Below are positions 48,258-56,886 of a stretch of 64,000 bases of DNA, one piece after another; positions within the stretch are counted from its first letter, which is position 1; each line of letters starts with the position of its first letter. This DNA comes from Armatimonas rosea (GTDB lineage: Bacteria; Armatimonadota; Armatimonadia; Armatimonadales; Armatimonadaceae). The stretch covers positions 1 through 64,000 of the forward strand of contig NZ_JACHGW010000006.1 of NCBI RefSeq assembly GCF_014202505.1, in the 5' to 3' direction. The notes beneath the pieces are model-generated. The model was given only the letters and a program-made list of their open reading frames with translations. It was not told the DNA's origin and did no database searches. The position numbers and the translations under genes are program-made.

Positions 48258-49118
48258 GTGCCTTATATTGAGTCTCACCAAGAGCTCGGTCGTCACCCTA
48301 AGACTAAGCGCTTGGCCCGTCTTCTGTCCGTCTCGCTGCCCTGCGCCGTTGGTCACCTCCAGTTCCTCTGGTGGTGGGCAATGGACTACGCCCAAGATGG
48401 CGACCTCACCAAGTTCGATGCCTTCGATATCGCCGATGCGGCTGGATGGGAAGGCAATCCGCAGGTGTTTCTTGATGCCCTGATCCAGTGCGGCATAGGC
48501 GACGGAGCGGGCTTTGTAGAGCACGACCAGTACGGCACGATGTGGCTCCATGACTGGAACCAGTACGGAGGAAAGCTCTTTGAAGAGCGCCGCAAAAATG
48601 CCCAGCGCGTGGCCTCACATCGCTCAAAACAGGTCACCGAAAAGGCTCCCCGTGGTGAGGGAAATGATACCCCGCCGTTACGTAATGCGCACGTAACGCG
48701 TACGTCACCCGTTACCCTTAAGGAGAGGAGAGGAGAGGAGAGTGTAGAGAAGCCTGCGGCTTCTACGCGCGAGGACGCGCCAGCCGCCGCCGATGCCCAA
48801 CCACCCAAGACCGTCTTCGACCCCTCGAAGCCCTTGCCTGTCGTCGTGGAGAACTTCCTGAGCCACATGCCTGACCCGCCTCTCTGGAGGTCGTGGCTGC
48901 TCGATGAGCTCACGGGCCGAGAGTTCCACTCCCTGGAGCGCTACGCCCTAGGAGTGCTGCGCGAGAAGAAGCAACAAGGCGGACTTCCACCATCTCCGCC
49001 CCGGCGAAGCTCCGAAGCTCCACCACAGAGACAACGGCGAATGACCCACGAGGAGGCCGTGCTCGATTCACGGCGACTGCTGACAGAACTTTTGACCGAA
49101 GGAGACGGCTTTGAATAA
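48258..49118 (+). CDS. Phage replication initiator/DnaD-like protein
   Basis: The GTG at 48258 has GGAGG 10 nt upstream. The 286-residue protein opens with MPYIESHQELGRHPKTKRLA and a winged-helix-like N-terminal domain (DGDLTKFDAFDIADAAGWEG, DQYGTMWLHDWNQYGGKLFE), as in DnaD/Lin1244-type phage replication organisers. A disordered linker (about residues 120-190, including KERRGEESVEKPAAS) leads to a helical C-terminal domain. The linker DNA carries inverted GTTACGT units and a GGAGA-type tandem, a possible origin. It probably recruits the host helicase to the phage origin. Confidence 0.75.
   Translation: MPYIESHQELGRHPKTKRLARLLSVSLPCAVGHLQFLWWWAMDYAQDGDLTKFDAFDIADAAGWEGNPQVFLDALIQCGIGDGAGFVEHDQYGTMWLHDWNQYGGKLFEERRKNAQRVASHRSKQVTEKAPRGEGNDTPPLRNAHVTRTSPVTLKERRGEESVEKPAASTREDAPAAADAQPPKTVFDPSKPLPVVVENFLSHMPDPPLWRSWLLDELTGREFHSLERYALGVLREKKQQGGLPPSPPRRSSEAPPQRQRRMTHEEAVLDSRRLLTELLTEGDGFE
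48677..48742 (+). repeat. Possible phage replication origin: iterons plus purine tract
   Basis: GTTACGT (48677-48683), its inverse ACGTAAC (48691-48697), CGTACGT (48699-48705) and GTTAC (48711-48715) are followed by a pure AGGAG pentamer tandem, 4.4 units (48721-48742). Placing iterons and a strand-asymmetric tract inside the replication gene linker is the layout of the lambda-type origin. Confidence 0.4.
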
Positions 49119-49716
49119 CCTAGCAACTACCCGCAGCACGGGCTTTACTCGCGTTGGAGACACCCAGATCGGCCCTGGAATCAGCCCTGCTCGCAAGAGT
49201 GCCGAAATCAAGTACCCGGAGCACATCGAGACTTTCCTGTCGCTGATTCGCACCCGTTTCGCCCAGGCCAAGGACGCCCCGGAGTTCGACAAAAACGATG
49301 TCCGGGTCTACGTGAAGCTGATCCTGCCACTCACGCCGCCTCAGTGCCGCGACCTGATCGACAAGCTCCGTGCAGACCATCTCTGGCGTCCCAGCCCCGC
49401 CACTGTCCGCGAGGCCATCGACGAGCTGCTCGACACCTCGCAGCCCATTGCCGCCGATCTTGCCATTCGCACGATCACCATGAGCCCACAGACGGCCGCC
49501 GCTATCCTAGCTGACCCCAATGCCAGCCCGGAGAACCAAGCCATCGCTCGCAAGGTCCTGGGGGAGTTCCCCGCGCTTCCCAGCACGGGGGAGGGGCCAG
49601 GTCGAAGCCGGGCGCGCGAGATCCTCAACAACCTGCGCCAGCGCTCGGGACTTCCGCCCAAAGAGAGCATGGCTGCCACGGCAAAGTATTCGGCACCGAA
49701 TAACCATGGGAATTGA
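49111..49716 (+). CDS. Phage protein, possible replication/helicase-loader accessory
   Basis: The product has 201 residues; a TTG at 49111 overlaps the previous gene by 8 bp. Helical segments such as EHIETFLSLIRTRFAQAKDA and PQCRDLIDKLRADHLWRPS are visible, plus a C-terminal SRAREILNNLRQRSGLPP. The region CRDLIDKL to DELL resembles helicase-loader or replisome accessory proteins in position only. I do not recognise the family. Cytoplasmic. Confidence 0.55.
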   Translation: MNNLATTRSTGFTRVGDTQIGPGISPARKSAEIKYPEHIETFLSLIRTRFAQAKDAPEFDKNDVRVYVKLILPLTPPQCRDLIDKLRADHLWRPSPATVREAIDELLDTSQPIAADLAIRTITMSPQTAAAILADPNASPENQAIARKVLGEFPALPSTGEGPGRSRAREILNNLRQRSGLPPKESMAATAKYSAPNNHGN

Positions 49717-50461
49717 CAAGATGGCAATAACCGCATACAATTCGCCTAACAATATCGGCCACCATGCCGAACGGTCAGCATCGAGCCTCCGAGCAGACTT
49801 GCCGCCTCAGATGCCCGCCGCCCTCTCGCCCGAGCAGGGGATGACCAGCGACTTTGCTGGTTCAAGCTCACAGGCGCAAAGCACCGGCAATACCGGGGCA
49901 GGGGCCACCGCTTTCTCTCTTTCTCCAATTTCGCCCTCTATTGAGGCCGCGAGCATTACTCTCCGCTCCCGCCGAGTCGCCCCCCTTGCCCTTGTCTCCT
50001 CCCGTCGCCGTGCGCGCTTGCGCTACGAGGACCGCAACGGCCACTTGGTTCGCATCCACCCTGACGGAAGCACCTCGCCCGTTGGGATCGAGTGCGACCG
50101 CTACGAGGGAGCCTTCACCGTTGCTGTTCAGCAGGCCACCGGGCTCATCAAGGGCGGCAAGACGCTTCCCCTGGACGCGATCACCGTGCTGCTCACCCGC
50201 ATCGTGGTGCACATGGGCGAGAAAGAGCGCTCCTGCCGCTTGTATCGTCTGCCTGTCGTGCTGGCCTTGATCGGCTGCCCAGATGCCTCTGGCGTCGCGC
50301 CTGAAGAGGAGGCGATCGCTCGAAGGGCCAACAAGACCGAGCGAGCCATAGCTGCTGCGATCCGCTCTCTCTGCCTTGATGGCGGGGAGATGAAGAGCCT
50401 GGCTCGGCGTCAAGCTGGCATCGAGGTGCGCGAGATCCGAACGACGAAGGGAGGCAAGTAA
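49706..50461 (+). CDS. Phage hypothetical protein
   Basis: ATG 49706 overlaps the previous gene by 11 bp and gives 251 residues. The first 80 residues are Ser/Ala/Pro-rich and look disordered. A basic folded part follows (LRSRRVAPLALVSSRRRARL, YEDRNGHLVRIHPDGST) with a C-terminal helical region (RRANKTERAIAAAIRSLCLD). It could be a DNA-binding regulator, but no motif proves it. Confidence 0.5.
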   Translation: MGIDKMAITAYNSPNNIGHHAERSASSLRADLPPQMPAALSPEQGMTSDFAGSSSQAQSTGNTGAGATAFSLSPISPSIEAASITLRSRRVAPLALVSSRRRARLRYEDRNGHLVRIHPDGSTSPVGIECDRYEGAFTVAVQQATGLIKGGKTLPLDAITVLLTRIVVHMGEKERSCRLYRLPVVLALIGCPDASGVAPEEEAIARRANKTERAIAAAIRSLCLDGGEMKSLARRQAGIEVREIRTTKGGK

Positions 50462-51268
50462 GTGGCCTCAAAGTCGGGAAACCCCATGCTAGAGGTTGAA
50501 GCAGGGAAACCCCATGCTACGGCTCGCTGCGGAGCTCTAACGAAAGCGGGCGCTCCCTGTACTAAGGCTGCTGGGTGGCGAACAGATCACCCTGGATCAG
50601 GTCGGTGCTACCTGCATGGTGGGGCAGGGGGCCGGCCGATCGAGCATGGGCGGTACAGTCGCTACAGCATCATCACCAGCGCCGAGGCAAGGCGGCTTAG
50701 GGAGCACTTCGAGGCAGATCCCGACCCGCTGAACCTGCTGCCCGAGGTGATCGAGCTGAGAGTGCGCATCGCGGACTTCTGCAACCGCTACGATGAGTTC
50801 TCGACCGCCCTCCTGGGCTGGCATGGGAGCTGGAGCGGGGACTGGAGTCAGGCGGTCGAGAGCTGGGAAGAAGACTACGCCAACTGGCACGCTAAGTATG
50901 TCGAGCTGATCGAGCGGGTACAGGACCTACGAAAAAACGATCGGACGCTGGCAAACCTGGGCGACCCACCCGCGCCACCTGACCCGGGCGATATGCTCCA
51001 GAGGCCGCGCAAGATCGTCGATATCTTGCAGGCAGGGCAGTTTCTCGGCCTGGCCGGGACGATGGTAGACCGGATCAAGCGGCGCGAGGAGGAGAAGGGC
51101 TTCACCCTTCAGGACATCGACGCGATCATCAAGCAGCATGGCGTGGAGTTCGTGGCGGCTCTCCGGGAAGTTTTAGGGGACAACGATGAGCTGCGAGAGC
51201 AGATTCTCACTGCGGTCGCTGATCGGTGGGATATCATCCCCATCGCTAAAGCCGCAAAAGGCAAGTAA
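50462..51268 (+). CDS. HGG-type small terminase-like protein
   Basis: GTG 50462 follows the previous stop directly (268 residues). The N-terminus has CGALTKAGAPCTKAAGWRTD then GRCYLHGGAGGRPIEHGRYS, the CG..T..G.PC and HGG signature of phage proteins encoded just upstream of large terminases. The Cys/His set suggests a zinc-binding DNA-contact module. The remaining 200 residues are helical. By position it is the terminase small subunit or its accessory. The large terminase start overlaps its 3' end by 83 bp. Confidence 0.7.
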   Translation: MASKSGNPMLEVEAGKPHATARCGALTKAGAPCTKAAGWRTDHPGSGRCYLHGGAGGRPIEHGRYSRYSIITSAEARRLREHFEADPDPLNLLPEVIELRVRIADFCNRYDEFSTALLGWHGSWSGDWSQAVESWEEDYANWHAKYVELIERVQDLRKNDRTLANLGDPPAPPDPGDMLQRPRKIVDILQAGQFLGLAGTMVDRIKRREEEKGFTLQDIDAIIKQHGVEFVAALREVLGDNDELREQILTAVADRWDIIPIAKAAKGK

Positions 51269-52973
51269 CCCGGCCTCAGAGGTCTTGCGGGGGAGGCTGC
51301 AAAAGGCCAACCCCATCACGCTCTTCGACCTGTGGATTCAGGTCAAGGATGGCCCCCCGATCAACCTGGGAGCCAACCTCAACGAGCCGCAGAAGATCGC
51401 GCTGGACTATTTGGCACCGGGCTGGAGAGAGGGGGACTACACCCTAGCCCGCGGTGCTCGCCTGACGTTCCTCAAGGGGCGACAGGAGGGCATGACCACG
51501 CTGATCCTGGCGCTTTGCTTTTGTCACGTGTGCAACGTGAGCGACCAGAACGCGGTCTTCATCGCCGACGATGCCTCGAACTCAGAGACAGCCTTCGGAA
51601 AGATCGCTTACTTCTGGGAGCATCTGCCCGAAGAGAAGCGCCCCAAGCGTAAGTACTCCTCCCGCAAGGAGCTGGTTCTCGCCAGCAACGACTCTACCTT
51701 CCGCATCCTGACGGCAGGGGCGGGGCGCGTGGGGCAGTCGCGTACCATCCATATCCTGCACTGCTCGGAGGTATCCAACTGGCCTAATGCGGTCGAGACG
51801 ACGCCGGGCTTGCTGCAGTCGATCCCCAGCTCTGGATTCATCGCCTTCGAGACGACGGCCAAGGGCGACGGAGAGTACGACGAGCAGACCAACGAGTATC
51901 TCGGTGGCAAGGGCGCTTTCTTTGCGGTCGAGTACAAGCGGGCGAAGGCAGGCAAGAACGGCTATACGGCCATCTTCCTCCCCTGGCACAAGATGCGGGA
52001 GTACCGCCGCACTCCGCCAGAGTGGTACACGCAGGAAAATCTTGTCAGCATCGAGGACAACGCCGACGAAGCGCCCGTAGAAAGACGTCGCCTCTATGCG
52101 CGCTTTGGCGATGAGCGCTCCCTGGTCATCCGCTTCGGGCTGGACCTGCATCAGCTTTGGTGGCGTCGGTGCAAGATCGAAGAGCCAGGCATGGGGCTTC
52201 TCATGTTCCGGCAAGAGTATCCCTGCGACGAGGAGGAAGCCTTCGCCGTCAGCGGCCAGCGCTTCGTCCCGCTCTTCGACACCCAGCCAGGCGGAATGCA
52301 CGTTGTCCCGTACCGGAGCCTGGAAGAGCTGACAGAGCTCTATGGGGCACCGGATGAGATTGTTGGTGGCTACGACTGGGGAAAATCCAGTCCCTACGCC
52401 TTTGAGCTGATTGCTCGGTGGAACTCTGGGATAAGGCGGCGCGAGATCCTCGACGAGTGCGGAGGCCCAAACAAGACCGAAGAAGAGCACGCTGCCGAGA
52501 TCATCAAGGTGCTAGAAGGGCGTGGCCTCAAACCTCACCAGGTTCCCATCTTTTGTGACCCGAGCATCTTTGGGAGCGAAAACGAGAAGCGGCGCACGGG
52601 TGAGTACATCGAAGACAAGCTCAAGCGAGGTGGCCTGAAGATCTACCGAGCTATCAACGACCGAGCGACGACTCACCCAGGCGTGCGCGACCTGGTGAAC
52701 ACTCCCGGCAGGCTGGCGATTCAGGTGCAGTGCCAGGGGCTTATTACGAGCCTTGCTTCACTGGAGACCGATCCCAAGAACCCAGAGTTCTGGGTCGAGG
52801 GTGGCAAAGACCACTACCCCGATGCGGGCGTGCGCTATGGCTGCCAGAGCGAGATTCCCGAGGAACAAAACAAGGTCGTAGGAATCAACCCCGCAGCTAT
52901 TCTTTCGGGCTCTGGAAAAGTTGGGGGGCTTCCGATCGGAAATCTACCACGGCGCAGCGCTTCCCTGTTTTGA
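51186..52973 (+). CDS. terL: Phage terminase large subunit
   Basis: The 595-residue motor/nuclease packages phage DNA. A Walker A-like loop KGRQEGMTTLIL lies at residues 97-108, unusual in having EGMT where GKST is common but matching the GRQxGxT form. The segment RTIHILHCSEVSNWPNAVE (about 190) is the Walker B region with the acidic residue. The nuclease domain begins at GGYDWGKSSPYAFEL (Asp at about 396) and continues to PIFCDPSIFGSENEKRRTG. ATG 51186 has AGGGGA 8 nt upstream, so I prefer it over TTG 51285, although it lies 83 bp inside the previous gene. Confidence 0.88.
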   Translation: MSCESRFSLRSLIGGISSPSLKPQKASNPASEVLRGRLQKANPITLFDLWIQVKDGPPINLGANLNEPQKIALDYLAPGWREGDYTLARGARLTFLKGRQEGMTTLILALCFCHVCNVSDQNAVFIADDASNSETAFGKIAYFWEHLPEEKRPKRKYSSRKELVLASNDSTFRILTAGAGRVGQSRTIHILHCSEVSNWPNAVETTPGLLQSIPSSGFIAFETTAKGDGEYDEQTNEYLGGKGAFFAVEYKRAKAGKNGYTAIFLPWHKMREYRRTPPEWYTQENLVSIEDNADEAPVERRRLYARFGDERSLVIRFGLDLHQLWWRRCKIEEPGMGLLMFRQEYPCDEEEAFAVSGQRFVPLFDTQPGGMHVVPYRSLEELTELYGAPDEIVGGYDWGKSSPYAFELIARWNSGIRRREILDECGGPNKTEEEHAAEIIKVLEGRGLKPHQVPIFCDPSIFGSENEKRRTGEYIEDKLKRGGLKIYRAINDRATTHPGVRDLVNTPGRLAIQVQCQGLITSLASLETDPKNPEFWVEGGKDHYPDAGVRYGCQSEIPEEQNKVVGINPAAILSGSGKVGGLPIGNLPRRSASLF

Positions 52974-52982
52974 CACCTTTTA

Positions 52983-53014
52983 GACTCTTTGACACGCCGC
53001 CCGACTCTTTGACA
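52983..53014 (+). repeat. Tandem GACTCTTTGACAC upstream of the portal gene
   Basis: GACTCTTTGACAC is at 52983-52995 and again at 53002-53014; TTTTGACAC (52977-52985 region) adds a partial third. TTGACA resembles a -35 hexamer but no -10 is spaced properly before the portal ATG. Similar TTCTTTGAC occurs in the holin gene repeats. Confidence 0.5.
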
Positions 53015-53022
53015 CAACGACT

Positions 53023-54708
53023 ATGGCAACAACGCACCACTCTAAAACCCAGCCCAGAGAAGGCGGTCGATTTGTGTCAAAGACCACGGGCGAAGCTACC
53101 AAGCTCGGCACAAGCGCCGCCCCCAAGTCCAGCACTACTGCTGATGTGCCCACGAAGCAGGTCGGCACGAAGACAAACGCTACCGCGGACTGGACCACCC
53201 TAAACGGGAAGCCGGGCGCGCTCTCCTCGACCGGCTACATTGGGCCCAGTGCCTTCACGCCCGAGGCAGCGCCGGATATGTTTGGGCGCTTTTCTCGCCC
53301 CGGCTACTTCAACGGATACGCCTCCTACCTGGGGATCGTGCCGCGCCGTGGCTGGGACGAGCAGACCCAGCACTGGATCGGGCAGAGCTCCGGGATGCCG
53401 CTGCGCTCGGTCGAGCAGTGGGCACAGTCGGCTCCCCTGGTGCTTCTGCGCCTGCTTGCCTACCTGCACCCGCTGGCAAGCCAGGCGGTGGGCAATAACC
53501 TCGACCTAGCCTTCGCCCCCGAGGACGTGAGCATCGTTGCCGTCGAGCTCGTGACGCGCTCCGATGGCACTACGACGGAGAAGGTCTCCAGCGAGGGGAC
53601 TGCAGTTCTCACAGCGCTCTGGGACAAGCTGGCCCCCGAGCTAGGTAAAGAGCGCGGCCTGATGCGCTCCTGTGGCCTGCGCCTGATGGACTGTGGCCTG
53701 GCGATGCTGGAGGGAGTGCCTGACGAAAACCCTCGAAACGGCCTCAAAGACATCTACACGATCGACCCGCTCACCATCCGCTTCCGCGACACGGACGAAG
53801 GTAGGCTGATCGAGCAGACGCAGTTCGGCTATGGGATTCCCTCCCAGCTCCCGCGCGAGCGCATTGCCTATGCCGCGCTCGATGGCGACTCCGACAACCC
53901 GTATGGCGAGCCGCTGTTTAAGGCCTTCCTCGCCGAGGCGCTGGCCGATGTGCGTGAGCAGAAGAACCTGGGCGATCTGATGCACTCGGTTGTTTGGCCC
54001 CGGCTCTTCTTCAGCTTCCCGTTTGAGCAGGTGGTCGAGTACGCCCGCACTACTCCCGAGGTCTTAGTTGGGGCGGGTGGGCTCGGTGCCGATGGCAATG
54101 CCATTGACCTATCTCCCACCCAGTACGCCTTTACCCAGATGGAGCTCTTTAAGAAGAGCATCCAGGCGCTTGCTGCCGACGATCAGCTCTTTGGCATCAA
54201 GGGGGGAGACGCAAAGACCCTGACCCTGGCTGAGGGGCTTGCCGCGCTCGATCCGATCTTCCAGCGCCGTGCTTTGCGCATCGCGTCCTCCCTGCGCCAC
54301 CCGGCAACTCTCCTCAACATCCAGATGGGAGGCACGCAAGGCCTGGGGGACACCAACTGGCGTGTCTATGCCACGCAGCTGCGATCTCTGCGTGCTTCGG
54401 GGGCTGCTCCCGTGCTGCAGATCGCAAACCTGCACCTGCGGCTGATGGGGCTCAACCTGGTTGCGCGGCTGAAGGCAGAGCCGATCCGCACCACCGAGAA
54501 GCTCACGGACGCACAGGCCGACCAGACAAGCATCGCCAACGCGATCACCAAGCGGGATCAGGGCTGGATCACCCAGGAAGAGGCCAGCATCGAGGTCACC
54601 GGCAGTGGTCCTGTTGGAGATGCCCCCGCCCCCATCGCTTCCGTAGCCATCCCGCCGAGCAATAGTTCTTCGCCGAGCAACAACCAGCCGACCAAGGAAA
54701 AGTCATGA
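53023..54708 (+). CDS. Phage portal protein (DUF935-like)
   Basis: The 561-residue protein is encoded between the terminase and the head protease, the usual portal position. The N-terminal 60 residues are Thr/Ser/Lys-rich and probably disordered. The core has YASYLGIVPRRGWDEQTQHW, LRLMDCGLAMLEGVPDENPR, VWPRLFFSFPFEQVVEYART and AALDPIFQRRALRIASSLRH. The long helical clamp region towards the C-terminus (PIRTTEKLTDAQADQTSIAN, DQGWITQEEASIEVTGSG) is typical of portals. It forms the dodecameric DNA gate at one capsid vertex. Confidence 0.75.
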   Translation: MATTHHSKTQPREGGRFVSKTTGEATKLGTSAAPKSSTTADVPTKQVGTKTNATADWTTLNGKPGALSSTGYIGPSAFTPEAAPDMFGRFSRPGYFNGYASYLGIVPRRGWDEQTQHWIGQSSGMPLRSVEQWAQSAPLVLLRLLAYLHPLASQAVGNNLDLAFAPEDVSIVAVELVTRSDGTTTEKVSSEGTAVLTALWDKLAPELGKERGLMRSCGLRLMDCGLAMLEGVPDENPRNGLKDIYTIDPLTIRFRDTDEGRLIEQTQFGYGIPSQLPRERIAYAALDGDSDNPYGEPLFKAFLAEALADVREQKNLGDLMHSVVWPRLFFSFPFEQVVEYARTTPEVLVGAGGLGADGNAIDLSPTQYAFTQMELFKKSIQALAADDQLFGIKGGDAKTLTLAEGLAALDPIFQRRALRIASSLRHPATLLNIQMGGTQGLGDTNWRVYATQLRSLRASGAAPVLQIANLHLRLMGLNLVARLKAEPIRTTEKLTDAQADQTSIANAITKRDQGWITQEEASIEVTGSGPVGDAPAPIASVAIPPSNSSSPSNNQPTKEKS

Positions 54709-56258
54709 CGAAACCCGCTACCCCTTCAAAACCCCCGGTTCCTCCCGCAAATCGCCTGCTCGCCATCTCGCTGGCGCTGGAGGCACTTTCTGGACCGCTG
54801 GCGCTCTGGCAGCCCGCGTGCAACGCCCTGATGCAGCGCCTAGCTTCGGGTCAGACCACAGGCGAGACCGTTGCTTTTTGGAACGACGACGAGGACGAAG
54901 ACGAGCCCGAGAGCGGCTACGAGGTCTTTGGGCAGGTTGCTCTGATCCCTGTGTCGGGCGTGCTGCTCCCTACGAGCTCGTGGTGGATGCGCTATCTGGG
55001 CTTTCGCTCGACCCCGGAGATTGCCGAGGCGATCAAGCGCGCCCAGGCCGATGCCAACATCAAGACCATCTTGCTCAAGATCGAGAGCCCTGGCGGCGCT
55101 GTGCAGGGAATCGCGGAGCTGGCTGACACGGTGAAGGCTTGCGATAAGCGGATCATCGCCTACACCGGGGGAGTCTGCGCTTCTGCCGCGCTCTGGGTGG
55201 CCAGCCAGTGCGATAAGGTCTACGCCTCGCGCCTGGCTGATGTAGGTTGCATTGGCACGCTCCGGGTAGTCTCCGACTGGAGCCAGTACTACAAGGCGAT
55301 GGGCGTGACGGTCAATGCGATCACCAGCACCGGCGCGGAGAGCTTCAAGGGCATGGGGGTCAATGGAACCCCGCTGACCGATGAGCAGAAAGCCGACCTC
55401 AAGCGCAACTGCGACGAAAGCCAGGTGCACTTCACCCAGGCGATCGCCGATGGCTTCTTCGGTGGGGACTTGGCAAAGGCGCAGGCCATCGCCACCGGCC
55501 AGGTCTGGGTCGGTCCAGCCGCCAAGGCGCAGGGCATCGCCCACGAGATCGTGCTGGACACCTTCGACACCTGGCTGCAGAAGCTCTCGGACGATCCCGA
55601 CGCCGAGCTCGATGAAGACGGTGGGACGGACGCGACCAAGACAGACGACGATGATACGACCTCTGATGAGGACGACGATATGCCTGGTTCACGCCGGGCA
55701 GAACTAGCCAGAAGCGGTGATAACACCGGCAATGGTAAGACCGCCGCGCAAACCCAACCAGGTAGCGGCAAGCGGAATGAAGACCCGCAGGAGAACGAAA
55801 TGGACGAAAAGACACAAGATAGTCTTGCTTCTAAAATCGTTGCCGGGCTATCTGGCCTGTTTAAAAGCAACGGCGCAAAGGAAGCAGCAACAACCCCGCC
55901 CGCAGATCCGCTTGCGGAGCGGAAGGACGCGCTCAAGAAGAGCATGGTCGCCGCGCTCGGGCAGGGACACCCCCAGCTCACCGCGCTTGCGGGCAATGTC
56001 GATGCGATCACCGAGGAGGGCGCTCTCACCGCTCTGGAGGCCGCCTGGACCATTGCCACCCCGGAGGCCCTGAAGCAGACCACCCGCGCCAGTCACAGCC
56101 AGCGCCTCGATGACCCAAGCACGGCCGTCGATCCGGTGCGCCAGCAGGAGGCTGGGATGACTGCCCAGCAGAAGGCGGACTACGAGTACACCCTCAATCA
56201 CACCGATCTGGGGCGGCGTGCAAGGAACGCTCGCAAGGAAGGACGGCTGGGACTCTAA
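54705..56258 (+). CDS. S49-type prohead protease fused to scaffold-like tail
   Basis: Overlapping the portal stop by 4 bp (ATGA), this 517-residue protein has an SppA/ClpP-like protease domain. KTILLKIESPGGAVQGIAEL (about residues 122-141) and AYTGGVCASAALWVASQCDK (nucleophilic Ser at about 158) are clear, and YASRLADVGCIGTL holds the oxyanion strand. Residues about 300-400 are acidic and Gln/Asn/Thr-rich, then a helical region (ADPLAERKDALKKSMVAALG) ends in TAQQKADYEYTLNHTDLGRR. Such fusions act as protease plus internal scaffold in capsid maturation and self-cleave. Confidence 0.85.
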   Translation: MTKPATPSKPPVPPANRLLAISLALEALSGPLALWQPACNALMQRLASGQTTGETVAFWNDDEDEDEPESGYEVFGQVALIPVSGVLLPTSSWWMRYLGFRSTPEIAEAIKRAQADANIKTILLKIESPGGAVQGIAELADTVKACDKRIIAYTGGVCASAALWVASQCDKVYASRLADVGCIGTLRVVSDWSQYYKAMGVTVNAITSTGAESFKGMGVNGTPLTDEQKADLKRNCDESQVHFTQAIADGFFGGDLAKAQAIATGQVWVGPAAKAQGIAHEIVLDTFDTWLQKLSDDPDAELDEDGGTDATKTDDDDTTSDEDDDMPGSRRAELARSGDNTGNGKTAAQTQPGSGKRNEDPQENEMDEKTQDSLASKIVAGLSGLFKSNGAKEAATTPPADPLAERKDALKKSMVAALGQGHPQLTALAGNVDAITEEGALTALEAAWTIATPEALKQTTRASHSQRLDDPSTAVDPVRQQEAGMTAQQKADYEYTLNHTDLGRRARNARKEGRLGL

Positions 56259-56280
56259 AACCAGCCCAGGAGAAACAACT

Positions 56281-56721
56281 ATGTCAGCACTTATTTACAG
56301 CAGTAATGCCTCTAAGCTGGAGCCCGCCTTTGATCCGTCCGAGGCGCGCACCATGGCCGGCCGCTTTATCGCCAGCACGACCTTCGCCAAGGGGACCATC
56401 ATCGGCCAGATCACTGCCGCAGGTGCAACTCAGGGACAGTTCAAGCCCTACGCCAGCGGCAACACTGACGGCAGCCAGGTGGCGGTCGGAATCGTGACCT
56501 ACGACTTTGTGACCGACGCCAATGGCAACGTGATCCTAGGGCCAGCCGGTAGCGCCGCCGACCTCGGGCGCGGCAACAACCCTACTGCGGAGTTCTACTA
56601 CAAGGGCGCTTTCTACCAAACCGAGCTTACCGGCCTCGATGCCACCGCGATTAGCAGCTTCAAGGCTCGCGAGTTTGGCATTACCGGCGTCGGAAACGGA
56701 AAGGTGCTCTACATCCCGTAG
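56281..56721 (+). CDS. Head decoration protein (gpD-like)
   Basis: ATG 56281 has AGGAG 11 nt upstream and gives 146 residues. The fold-pattern is that of lambda gpD-like proteins: TMAGRFIASTTFAKGTIIGQ, ATQGQFKPYASGNTDGSQVA, VGIVTYDFVTDANGNVILG and AEFYYKGAFYQTELTGLDAT. These proteins trimerise on the capsid surface and stabilise the expanded shell. Position between protease and capsid genes agrees. Confidence 0.82.
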   Translation: MSALIYSSNASKLEPAFDPSEARTMAGRFIASTTFAKGTIIGQITAAGATQGQFKPYASGNTDGSQVAVGIVTYDFVTDANGNVILGPAGSAADLGRGNNPTAEFYYKGAFYQTELTGLDATAISSFKAREFGITGVGNGKVLYIP

Positions 56722-56867
56722 CTACCGCGAAGGTTGGTACCTTCGCCCAAGCTTAGGTCCCGTAGCTACCGCGAAGGTACCACGCTTTTAAGGCCGCTCC
56801 CATTCAGGGAGTAGGCCTTTTGTTTTGACTGGAGCTCCCACGCAGGTTGGTACCTGCGCCAAGCTCC
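56714..56867 (+). terminator. Hairpin array and terminator between decoration and capsid genes
   Basis: A 21-bp direct repeat (56714-56734, 56758-56778) starts at the decoration stop. Hairpins GCGAAGGT-TGGT-ACCTTCGC (56727-56746) and CGCAGGT-TGGT-ACCTGCG (56841-56858) share the TGGT loop. Between them, AAGGCC/GGCCTT (56790-56795 with 56814-56819), with inner CTCCC/GGGAG and the run TTTTGTTTT, is a good intrinsic terminator. Capsid mRNA would need its own start or readthrough. Confidence 0.75.
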
Positions 56868-56886
56868 AATTGGTTGGAGACTAACT

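Noticed and set aside
46910-48271. 453-codon plus-strand frame opposite the integrase
   Set aside because: Integrase catalytic motifs are unambiguous on the minus strand.
56714-56867. Repeat array between decoration and capsid genes as a CRISPR
   Set aside because: Only two or three unequal units, no regular spacers and no cas genes; a hairpin/terminator reading fits better.
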